From NCBI RefSeq assembly GCF_029873635.1, contig NC_080425.1:38133390-38197389 (forward strand): DNA of 64,000 nucleotides. Reading direction: 5' to 3'. The DNA comes from Malania oleifera. Lineage: Eukaryota > Streptophyta > Magnoliopsida > Santalales > Ximeniaceae. Under the pieces are notes generated by a model. It worked only from the letters and a program-made list of their open reading frames with translations, was not told the DNA's origin and did no database searches. This document shows, in pieces, positions 55,421 to 64,000 of this stretch. Position 1 is the stretch's first letter; every line of letters begins with the position of its first letter. Position numbers and translations under genes: made by a program.

Positions 55421-56295
55421 TTTCTTCTTGAGTTGAGCTAAACTAATTTTAGTTCACCAAGTTATCTAACCTTGATTGAAAACTGCTTTGATACTTTTTG
55501 AAATCTCATCTTTGATTTTTAGTTCATGAATATTGCTTGTATTAATTTTGCTTCATATTTTTGGTTGAGTTCCCTCATCATACCTCAAATCCTATCTCTT
55601 GTTTTACTCATTATTTCTATAATACATGTATTATTTCTCATTCTTACTCTACCATTTTTACATGTAAAACCCATTTCCAATTTTATGTTAGCATGTTAAG
55701 ACAATGGACAAAAATTTTGATCATATGTAGTGTTCATGATATATATAATAAGAATAAAATGGCAAGGGCTATTCGAGAATAGATAAAATAGAAGTTATAA
55801 TGTGAATTATGTTATAAGCTTGAAGTATATTGTCAAAATTAGGCAGCATATATCTAATCATACATTGTTTTAAATGCAATTTTTGTTTGTCATATTAATT
55901 TTTTATTTTAAAAATAATATCTTGTGAAATCATAACTTTGCATAGCATGGAGTTTTTGCTCGTACTTCGATCTCAATTCTATTTTTTGGTGATTTTGAAA
56001 TAAAAAATAAAATAAAGCTATGAGGACGAATCAATTTTGTTTTTTGTATGTCATTCAAGCTCGACATTAGGAGATAAAATGGCCCGATAAGGTTTGTAGT
56101 CCAATTAGCTTGAAAAGCAATTAGGAAACTATGGCAGTGCTCTTCTTGTTCAAAGTTCAGCAAGGCTAACAATATACTTATTATAACGTCTATACAATTT
56201 AAAAAATATATTTGACATGCTCTTCTGAAAAACAAATGCATCCATTAAATATGTAGATTGATTATTAAATTAACTACATATTCTCTTTGGATACT
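55421..56295. other. AT-rich intergenic DNA, no gene seen
   Basis: Only short non-conserved readings. Variants of ACATGTAAAACYCATTT occur near 55330, 55380 and 55660. Confidence 0.45.
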
Positions 56296-56303
56296 ATCAT
56301 AAG

Positions 56304-56605
56304 TATGGGTAAGCATTTGACAAGTATGGTTAATTTAGTTAATCAACTAAAAAAATTTAGTTAAAAAAATGGATAAGTTGACCGAAACGAATTAGTTTCT
56401 TAACTGAACCAACAACTAACGAATTAATATTTCGATTAAATTGGTTAATTGATTTTAACCGACTTTCATGTGTTATTAATATACATTTATATAAATTATT
56501 TATATATTCATTAAATAATTAATACATATTATATATAAATTATTAATAAAATTACATAAAAATATATATGTTAAATTATTAACATATAAATATTGTATGT
56601 ATAAA

Positions 56606-56636
<31 letters not shown>

Positions 56637-56844
56637 ATTGTTTAGTTCAATTAACTGATTTAATCAGTCCAATGTATCGAACTGATAACCAAAAACTAGT
56701 TTTTTATGATGACGTAAACTGAATCGACATAATTACTTATACTAACCAAATCAACAAAATTACTTATATTAATCAAACTGAATTAACATAACTTACTCGG
56801 TTCTGTCGGTTAATTCAATTTTAACCAAATTATGCTCGGTCCTA
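56304..56844. mobile_element. hAT-type MITE, 541 bp
   Basis: Ends TATGGGTAAGCAT and (complement of the right end) TAGGACCGAGCAT are inverted repeats, flanked by exact 8-bp duplications ATCATAAG (56296-56303 and 56845-56852). The interior is AT-rich with GGTTAATT/AATTAACC words near both ends and an (AT)13 tract at 56611-56636. No transposase. Confidence 0.85.
56611..56636. repeat. AT microsatellite inside MITE
   Basis: About 13 AT units. Confidence 0.9.
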
Positions 56845-56922
56845 ATCATAAGTTAGTCAAATTAATTTTTTATTTTTCATTCAGTCTCAAGATTCATGCT
56901 ATTAGCCAATGGTCCAATAAAA

Positions 56923-56950
<28 letters not shown>
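56923..56950. repeat. AT microsatellite
   Basis: About 13 AT units, outside the MITE. Confidence 0.9.
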
Positions 56951-56956
<6 letters not shown>

Positions 56957-57639
56957 TGAAATACGAGAGGGATATTTGAATTGAGTAATTAGCTTTTAAG
57001 ATAAAATTGGAGATACTTCTATCATTTATTTTTTGTTATGTAAAAGGTTGTGTCTAAAAACGAGACCTTAAATTTGAATTTGTATGAATTTGGATAAATC
57101 TCATTATAATTTTATATTTTATCGAAATCAATGTAAATCTAAATATAATATTTGACATCCAAGCTTCTAAATAAGGAATATTTTTTACAGCAATATTTCA
57201 TATTTTATTGATAAAATCATAAAATATGTACCTTGCACTTACTTAAAAAATTAAGAGCTAATAAAACAAATTTTTGAAAATAAAAACAAGGGATTGTGTA
57301 ATTTTGTTTTTTACTAAAAAATGCATTTGGTTATTTCTGAAAATAAAAATAATTAAACAACGTTTGAATAAGATTTAATATAAAAGTAATAAATTATCAT
57401 CACTATTGTTATTAAAAAAAAACTTATATCTTGCACCCATATTTTTTATCTATCTAAAAACTTACCAAGACCTTCAAATTATTTTTTTAAACTTATATTT
57501 TTTCAGGGGTTTTTAAATATAATTTTCAAAATTATTTTTTAGTTGTATTTATGAGTATGAATTTTAATTAATATAATTTTATATTACATTTTATTTAAAT
57601 TTTAAAAAATAAAAACATTGAAATTTAAAAATTGTCGCA

Positions 57640-57749
57640 ACGTGGCAAGGCAAACCACAGTGTTCAGTTATCCCCCGGGACCTAATTAGTAATGTCCCAA
57701 ATGATATAAGCCGAAATATCCCGCCATTCTGACCGCGCTGCACATTTTG

Positions 57750-57785
<36 letters not shown>

Positions 57786-58013
57786 ACACGCACTCTCTCG
57801 GCCTGTTTCGCTGCCTCTCGTCTGTGACCGCCTTGTATGTATTCTTAGAACCAGAAGCTCTAATCGGCATTTGAATCATTCTTCTAGGGTTTGTTTTCTG
57901 CTGCTCCTTCTGATAATGTGATATTCGTATGCGTTCCTCATGATTTCTCCATACATTGCACATTCATTTTTAGGGCTTCGTTCGCGCCCCTTTGTTATTA
58001 CAATGGATAAAAG
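57640..58013 (+). promoter_or_regulatory. RECQL4A promoter and 5' UTR
   Basis: GC content rises sharply from the AT-rich flank (CCCGCCATTCTGACCGCGC at 57720). A CT microsatellite at 57752-57784 and pyrimidine-rich text precede the first exon. CT-rich 5' leaders are common in plant genes. No clear TATA box is seen. The transcription start is inferred to lie near 57730-57800. Confidence 0.5.
57752..57784. repeat. CT microsatellite in 5' leader
   Basis: About 16 CT units. Confidence 0.9.
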
Positions 58014-58033
58014 ATGGAAGTAGTGGTATTAAG
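58014..58033 (+). CDS. RECQL4A: RECQL4A, proposed first coding exon (20 nt)
   Basis: The next exon (58222) has an open frame without any in-frame ATG. ATGGAAGTAGTGGTATTAAG at 58014-58033, joined to it, gives a continuous frame with the split codon AG|T, that is MEVVVL-S-GSSREGS. The donor would be AAG|GTTCGC, which is weak, so this is a proposal. An earlier ATG at 58003 runs into a stop after six codons and would act as a tiny upstream ORF overlapping the start. If the splice is wrong, initiation must lie in another upstream exon. Confidence 0.4.
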
Positions 58034-58221
58034 GTTCGCCTGGATCTGGTTATGGACCGGGAAGATCATTACTGGAAGTGACTAAAGATGTTCATTGATG
58101 ACTGAGGATAATCATATGAGGCAACACTTGAAAATCTCTGCCTATTTATTCTAATATTCTTTTCTATTTTCCTTTCTAGTTCTAATTTTGTAGGTGTTTA
58201 TTCTTTGTGTTTAATCTGCAG

Positions 58222-58389
58222 TGGGAGCAGCCGTGAAGGTTCCGCAAATCGCAATGACAAGTTGCCAAAAGTTAACTGGTTGCAGCATGCCAATGCACAC
58301 GGCAACTTCGCAGACCAAAACAAGTTCTTGAGTTCAAATTTCCTGTTTTCGTTGCCGACCCAAAAGCCCCGTGCTGAAGGACCGGCAAG
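58222..58389 (+). CDS. RECQL4A: RECQL4A N-terminal exon
   Basis: It lies between the acceptor TTTAATCTGCAG and the donor GTATAT. It reads LPKVNWLQHANAHGNFADQN and KFLSSNFLFSLPTQKP, which is the conserved N-terminal stretch of plant RecQ4A-type helicases (BLM/Sgs1-like; family knowledge). These enzymes unwind recombination intermediates, suppress crossovers and act with TOP3 and RMI1. The N-terminus is the part expected to bind those partners; the helicase domain is not in this window. It ends in a split Arg codon (AG|A). Confidence 0.85.
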
Positions 58390-59274
58390 GTATATTTCAA
58401 ATAAAATAAACTTCGGTTCTGTGTTTGTTCTCTGCAGTGAGCAATGCTATATTTCCATTTAACGGGCATCCGACAGAGCAGAACCTCGAACCAGGATTCA
58501 TATAGACGACCCCTAGCTTTTGGGATCGACCCTGGGTTGAGTTTACGTCTGATGTCTTTCAGATTTTCACACAGAGAAATGTTGCCCTCTATTGGATAGA
58601 CAGTCATCGTCCCACTCATCAAGAGATTTATCTTGACGAATGACAGTTCATAAAAAAATGATTTTGTTTTCTTTTTGAGAACTGTTTTCATTTTATAAAA
58701 TTGAAAATGATGAAAATTTTTTGAAGGCTTAATTGTTTTTGGTTCATTTTTAGCTGTGAAGTAGCTTCATTTTTCTAAACCCTCATTTTTAAAAAATGAT
58801 TTGCTTTCTGGAATAATTTAATAGAAAGGCTTTAAAAATGCCCCACTAAACACGGCTTCTGCAATTTTTTTTTTTTTTAAAAGACAAACTATATGCTCTT
58901 AAAAATGAGCAGAGTGTCAAGAAATGATAACAAATCCATTTCTTAATTTTACACCAGTCTCTTCTTTCGTATAATTTAATTAACGGCATATCCTAATAAA
59001 CCAATGTTCTAAGCATGCAGTTGAATAATTCAAGACTTTTAAGAAATGCCCATGTTCTGCATGTTTTCTTGAATTAACCGCTCAATTGTTGATTCATACA
59101 AACATTACCCTTATTCCCTTATCTGGACATCAATATAAAAAAATAAATAAAACTCATCTACTTATTTTTATTAAATTTAGAATTCTTCATGTTAATCATA
59201 CACTCATAATTCCAAATGATCAGCTCCCAAACTTTGCTATATGAAATTTTTTGACATGATCTTCATTTTTTCAG

Positions 59275-59332
59275 ATCAATGGCTTGCCATATTCAGAATA
59301 TTCAAAGACTGCAGAGTCCACAAGTCGGAAAG
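59275..59332 (+). CDS. RECQL4A: RECQL4A small exon (58 nt)
   Basis: The acceptor TTTTTTCAG and donor GTAAGA bound a short exon that completes the split Arg codon and reads SMACHIQNIQRLQSPQVGK. The phase fits both neighbours exactly (2 + 58 = 60 nt, 20 codons). It is too short for ordinary ORF finding. Confidence 0.8.
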
Positions 59333-59711
59333 GTAAGATCATTGTCTAGCGTTTCAGATGAGCAGTTTTATTTCTTTTGAGTGATTTGTTTTTGTCATTT
59401 GATTCATTCTTACCATGTCAATTTTTAAAATTTTAGGGAATTTTCTATTTGGTAATTGGGGTGCTCTGAATCTCAGTAACCACTTTGTTTGTTTGTCTTT
59501 TGTCCCTTTAGACAAACTTGCTATTTAGAGGATGAAAATGTTGGTTTATGGTGCAACTGCCCAATATTGCTTAGTTATAGTTAAATAAATCACTTTTGAT
59601 TTATTTAAATTTATTTCCTTTTTGATGGCATATCCTGCACATTCAAATACAAGTAATTATTTTAATTGTTGTTAATGTGGCATTTTCTTATAAACGAAAA
59701 TTTTTTGGTAG

Positions 59712-60143
59712 GCTTGGCAGGCTCTTTCTGCTCTTAAGATATCTTGCAGGCACTATATAAGACCAGGAAAAACTGTACTACCAGTTAAGGATAATTTTGT
59801 GGACTTTCCTCAAGATGTCAGAGGGAAAACTACTGTACAGAGCTCATCTGACAGAACTAACAGATTTCCAGAAAGTATGCATACAGATCAAAACTTCAAC
59901 AAAAACAATGCCAAGATTAGTAATTCTGCAAGGTACATGGGCAATTCCTTTCAGGAAGGTGATATATGTGCTGCAGCTGGTAAAGATTTAGGGGGACAAA
60001 ATGAGTATGAAGCAACAAAGCTCCAAAATTTCGATGCACAAATCATAGATGGATCATTTGGCTATCATACCTCACATACTATTCAAGTGAAGGAGTCTGC
60101 AGAAGCTTTTGCTAATGACATTGATGACGATGACATACTTGAG
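59712..60143 (+). CDS. RECQL4A: RECQL4A exon with acidic linker
   Basis: 144 codons in phase 0 lie between the acceptor TTTTTGGTAG and the donor GAG|GTAATT. It starts AWQALSALKISCRHYIRPGK, continues VDFPQDVRGKTTVQSSSDRT and ends with an acidic patch, DIDDDDILE. In plant RecQ4A proteins this acidic block precedes the Zn and helicase regions encoded further 3'. The stretch is low in predicted order and rich in Asn/Ser/Asp. No defects. The following intron exceeds 3.8 kb and is occupied by a Copia element. Confidence 0.88.
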
Positions 60144-60640
60144 GTAATTTATATCACTTTATGCCATGTAGATAAACTTGGGGCTTTGTTCACTTTAATT
60201 AGCAAAGTTCAGTTAATCTGGGTTAGAAATTATGTAACTGCTTTATTGAGGTTCAAATGAACTTCTTATTATTTTTTTGTATTCTTCTTCTAAGGAGTAA
60301 GGAGATGCTAAGTGCATTGAATTTGACAATTTTTTAAGTGCATTGAATTTGACGATTTTGTCAATGTATTTATAACACATTGTCTGTTTAAATTTTGACT
60401 GATATGTCTAATTTTGCTGTTTTGTTATTGAACCTTGTAATGTTTTGAAATATTTAAGTTGTTTCTAGTTGATCAATTTATAATTTATTAGTTAATATGT
60501 CACATGCGTTGCACGTGGATGCAAATGAATAATCTTAACTCATGCATTTTGATAATTCTCAACATAGTTTATTTATTTATTTTTTAAACAAAGTGATATG
60601 ACATTGGTCATAATTGTTAGTTTTGGTTTGAATGCCCTTT
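60144..60640 (+). other. RECQL4A intron, no element seen
   Basis: AT-rich intron. A short duplicated phrase AAGTGCATTGAATTTGAC occurs at 60310 and 60336. Confidence 0.5.
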
Positions 60641-60772
60641 CCATCAGGTTTGCTTTTATTATATAGAAGAGATTTACATAGTTGTTGCCTGATTTTCAGC
60701 ACTTAAAAGCTGCCAGAGTTTCAGCATTATTTACAGCCTAATTGCTTGAATTATATTCGTTAGCTTCCTCCC

Positions 60773-61480
60773 TCAAATTGATGCTGGTAAATCAAGAAGC
60801 ATCAATTTGTCAACCAAGAATTGATGCCGGTGTAGAGAGAGAGCTTTAGTGATTATGTTCTCAGTTTGACGTTCGGTGGAAATGTGAGGAAGAGTAATCA
60901 CTTGTTTGTCAAAGGATTCATGTATGGAATGACAATCGACTTCGATATGTTTCGTATGCTCATGGAAGACAGGATTAGTGGCGATTTGAATTGCGCCGGT
61001 ATTATCAGCATGAAGAGGAGTGGAATGAAGCCAAGAAAAACCAACTTCACCCAATTACCCATGAAGCCATGTGATCTTAGAGCATGTGGAAGACATAGCA
61101 CGATACTTAGACTCAGTGGAGGAATTGAAAACTTTGTTTTGCTTCTTACTCTTCCAAGAAATAAGTGCATTGCCTAAGAACATGCACTAGCTAATAACAG
61201 AGCAACGAGTATCTGCACATCCAACCCAATCAACATCACTATACCCCACTAACTGTAAGGAAGATTCCTTAGGAAAGAACAATCCGCGTGTAGAGGTGCC
61301 CTTCAGATATCGGATAATGCGGAAGACAACGGCTAAATAAAGATGACGGGGAGCCTACATAGATTGACTGACTTGCTGCACAGCAAAAGAAATATCAGGA
61401 CGAGTAATCATTAAGTAGTTCAAACTCCCAACAAGCTGCCGATACAAGGATGGATCTGATAGAAATTTGCCTTCCTCTTG
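60773..61480 (-). pseudogene. Copia RNase H remnant
   Basis: The minus strand reads LHADNTGAIQIATNPVFHEH followed by TKHIEVDCHSIHESF and THISTERQTENIITKALSLH, the C-terminal RNase H blocks with catalytic Asp. Upstream text is broken. Confidence 0.8.
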
Positions 61481-62200
61481 ACAAAGCTTAAGATTTACCT
61501 CCAATGGAGACCAGAATTATCCGATTGGAGACCAGCCTATGAAATCACTTTCTACATGTATTTGTGTTGGTGTAACAACACACCAGTCGGAGTAAGCTGC
61601 ACCTCAAGGCCAAGAAAGTACTGCAGGAGACCAAGATCTTTCATGTGAAAAAAGGTCTTAAGATGCTGTTTAATTGCTTAATTAACTCAGTATTAGAGCC
61701 AGTATTTACAATGTCATCAACATATACCAAAAGCAATACAAATCCTCTAGAAGTCTTGGGAAGAAAAAGAGAGGAATCAAGCTGACTTTAAGTAAAATGA
61801 AAAGCAAGCAGGGTACAACGAAATTTATCAAACCATGCACGCGGAGCTTGTTTTAGTCCGTACAAAGATCGGTGTAGCCGACAAACCTCTGAGGAAGGTG
61901 TAGCAAACATGCCGGGAGTTGGAGTCATATAAATTTCTTCCTTCAAATCCCCATGTAGAAAAGCATTCTTCACATCCATCCGTCGGAGAGACCACCCTTG
62001 CGATGCAGCAAAGTGCCAAGATAATCCGCACAGTAGTCATTTTGGCAATAGGTGCAAAGGTCTCTTCATAATCAATACCATATTTTTACCAGTTCCCAAG
62101 AGCCACGAGACGGGCCTTATATCTGTCTAGTGACCCATTAGACTGAAACTTGACTAAGTACACGCATTTACAATCAATAGGTTTGACACCAGAGGGACAA
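61480..62200 (-). pseudogene. Copia reverse transcriptase remnant, YVDD kept
   Basis: 61788-61979 reads MDVKNAFLHGDLKEEIYMTP and SLYGLKQAPRAWFDKF. The complement of GTCATCAACATA (61713-61724) is YVDD. Stops separate the blocks. Confidence 0.8.
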
Positions 62201-62201
62201 A

Positions 62202-62900
62202 TCACAAGATCCCAAGTGTGATTATCTTGAAGAGCTTGAATTTCTTCTTGCATGGCTTGCTGCCAACATGCTTGGGTGGCTGCCTGGGTATATGAGTGGG
62301 GAACAAAAACAGTGTCGAGAGTGCCAGTAAGTGAGGTATGAGGAAAACCATACCTATTTGGTGGATGTGTAACTCAGGTGGAGCGTCGAGGAACAGCAGA
62401 ATCAAATGACGGATCAATGTCTGGAAGGGGCGTTAAAGGAGGGGGACATCGATGATACACCACACCTAGTTTAAATTGCTCAATAGAAGAAGACTCGTCA
62501 TAAAAAGCGGGAAGAAGAGTAATAAGAGTATCAAAAATAACCTGAGACTGAAAGAAATATTGATTTTCGAATAAAATCACATTACGGGAGATCCGAAATT
62601 TGTTTGCATGAGCATCATAACAAACAAATCCTTTCTGAGTAGGGTTATATCCCATAAAGGCACATGTGACAGATTGGGCAGCAAGCTTGTGACGCTCAAC
62701 AAGCGATAGATGAACAAAACAAACATACCCAAAAGTATGAAAGGATTGACACTTAGGAGATATGCCAAATAATCGAAAATAGGGAGAATCATAATTTAGA
62801 GTGGCAGTAAGCAAACGATTGATCAAATAGACAGCAGTAGATAAAACTTCTACCCAAAACCTAGAAGGCATAGAAGAATCAATCAACAAAGTACTAACGA
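62202..62900 (-). pseudogene. Copia integrase C-terminus and linker
   Basis: 62374-62889 is a 171-codon open stretch with MPSRFWVEVLSTAVYLINRL, FGYVCFVHL, CAFMGYNPTQKGFVCYDAHA and NVILFENQYFF, ending in a Pro/Ser-rich linker. This is the best preserved reading in this element. Confidence 0.85.
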
Positions 62901-63480
62901 CATCTAAGAGATGACGATTCTTACGCTCACGATTTGCATTTTGTTAAGGGGTATAAGGACAAGAATGCTGGGAAATGATCCCCATTTGTTGAAGAAAAGT
63001 CTGAAAGGAATGAGACATGTACTCCCCCCGTGAGTCGAAGCGTAAAGTTTTGATACAAGTACTGAACTGTGTCTCGACAAACGCAACAAATTTTTAAAAG
63101 GCAGAAAACACGTTAGCTTTATAGTTGAGAAAATATATCCAAGTGAATCGACTAATAATCAATAAACGTCACAAAATAATGATATTGACCATGAGAAATA
63201 ATAGGACTCACACCCTAAACATCAGTATGCACAATCTCAAAGCAATTAGAAGCACGACTATCATGCACAGGAAAAGGTAAAGTTTTACTTTTACCAAGAC
63301 GACAAGTAGCACAATCAAATGATATAGGAGAAGAAGAAAAAGAATCTTTATTGCCCAAAAAATCATGTTTCATACGATGAGCCAAGACAACTGAATTAGG
63401 ATGACCCAATTTTTTTATGCTAGACTTCATTATTATTGGTAGTAGCCATAAAAGCAAGAGAAACAACACCACGAATAGAA
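62900..63480 (-). pseudogene. Copia integrase core and zinc region
   Basis: 63215-63472 contains KKLGHPNSVVL-type His region, CATCRLGKSKTLPF (CxxC) and FEIVHTDV (first catalytic Asp). 62904-63100 gives SQHSC-P-Y-TPQQNA-like text with a stop replacing Gln-Asn (TTGTTAAGGGGTATAAGG). Confidence 0.75.
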
Positions 63481-64000
63481 AATAGTAAAGGGAATAAACG
63501 TCCCACTTTAAGCCCCTTCGTGATCACCGTCCCCGACACTTGATCTTGCACAAGACAACCACCACGAGAAAAATGAACATCACAGTTATTATCTACCAAT
63601 TGTCCAATAGAAATCAAATCGGTAGACATTCCAGGAAAGACAAAAACATCGCAAAATGAAGAGCCCAAATTACCAATAGCAATAATTGGAAGAGTATTGC
63701 CATTAGCAATTTGAATGTTTTGCCTCTATACTTACGAACACCATGGAGACTTGTCATATTACCAATCATATGATTAGAAGCGCCCAAATCAACAATCCAA
63801 GAAGTTGAGTTAGTAGCCGTACCTTGTAGGCCTAAGGCCGTAAAAGCAGACACAATTATTTGTTGGACCATTGCTGGTGTGAGAACAAATGAGTCAGAAT
63901 TTACAGTGGGTGGCATAGAAGAAGAAGAAGAAGAGGATTGAACAGTAGCCTGAAAAGCTTGGGATTGGCGATTTTGAGGCCACACTTGATAGTCTTTGAT
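63480..64000 (-). pseudogene. Copia gag C-terminus and protease
   Basis: 63614-63985 reads NSTSWIVDLGASNHMIGNMT; the protease active site is D-L-G-A instead of D-S-G-A. 63420-63668 gives FPGMSTDLISIGQLVDNNCD and HFSRGGCLVQDQVSG. The gag start lies outside the window. Confidence 0.8.

Larger units (their letters stand above)
60640..64000 (-). mobile_element. Copia retrotransposon, minus strand, runs off window
   Basis: From high to low coordinate: gag/protease, integrase, RT and RNase H, then a purine tract (complement of 60768-60780, TTTGAGGGAGG) and a probable 3' LTR in 60640-60768. The 5' part with LTR and gag lies past 64000. It is inserted antisense in a RECQL4A intron. It is less decayed than other Copia copies here but has stops and frame breaks. 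Confidence 0.85.

Noticed and set aside
57682-57963. 93-codon minus-strand reading rich in Arg/Glu repeats
   Set aside because: The RERERERE run is only the CT microsatellite read backwards, and the region is the RECQL4A leader.

Overview
This is a plant nuclear window, most likely from a woody, transposon-rich eudicot. The evidence is split genes with very long introns, a standard plant tRNA-Arg(TCG), and a dense cover of plant-type Copia, Ty3/Gypsy, RTE and L1 retroelements plus hAT MITEs. No prokaryotic or organellar gene organisation is visible. I cannot name the species.

Two host protein-coding genes are present and both are cut by the window edges. (1) On the + strand, the last four coding exons (2581-2729, 11221-11394, 13023-13220, 23910-24203) of a C2-type phospholipase D, closest to the delta class. 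They include the second HKD catalytic motif and the stop codon, and the three introns are 8.5, 1.6 and 10.7 kb. (2) On the + strand at the right end, the first exons (about 58014-60143) of a RecQ helicase of the RECQL4A/BLM type. Only the non-catalytic N-terminus lies in the window; the next intron is filled by a Copia element that runs past position 64000. One tRNA-Arg(TCG) lies at 38671-38744 in AT-rich DNA.

Layout: 1-2500, RTE LINE endonuclease and Gypsy protease remnants in a PLD intron. 2730-11220, PLD intron with an L1 3' end, a 383-bp tandem duplication, an ORF1-only L1 derivative and a + strand Copia element. 13221-23909, PLD intron with a hAT MITE, a Gypsy gag remnant, a - strand Copia of the same family as the first, an RTE 3' end and a tRNA-derived SINE. 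24204-26900, 3' UTR and AT-rich intergenic DNA. 26900-36956, a Gypsy 5' end, a Gypsy LTR part, a SIRE-type Copia (- strand) and a Gypsy LTR with primer-binding site (- strand). 36957-40760, AT-rich repeats, the tRNA gene and a roughly 2-kb tandem array. 41000-46832, LTR remnants and a solo SIRE-type LTR. 47489-54850, a nearly complete TNT1-like Copia holding a Gypsy solo LTR, which itself holds a second solo LTR, each with target-site duplications. 54850-57640, tandem duplication and a second hAT MITE. 57640-64000, RECQL4A 5' end and a further Copia.

The most unusual signal is shared promoter architecture. At least seven LTRs from both Copia and Gypsy carry a cluster of imperfect dyad motifs with a GTCGAC or GTCGCC core (for example AAACCGTCGACGGTTT, CTCGTCGACGAG, CAGTCGACTG, TCGGTCGCCCGA), set just upstream of a TATA-like box. 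In the four Gypsy LTRs a CT microsatellite follows the TATA box at a nearly constant 38-47 bp. Each LTR family has its own flanking letters, repeated within that family. This looks like convergent or exchanged U3 regulatory modules. All coordinates come from reading the sequence by eye; no alignment or database search was run.
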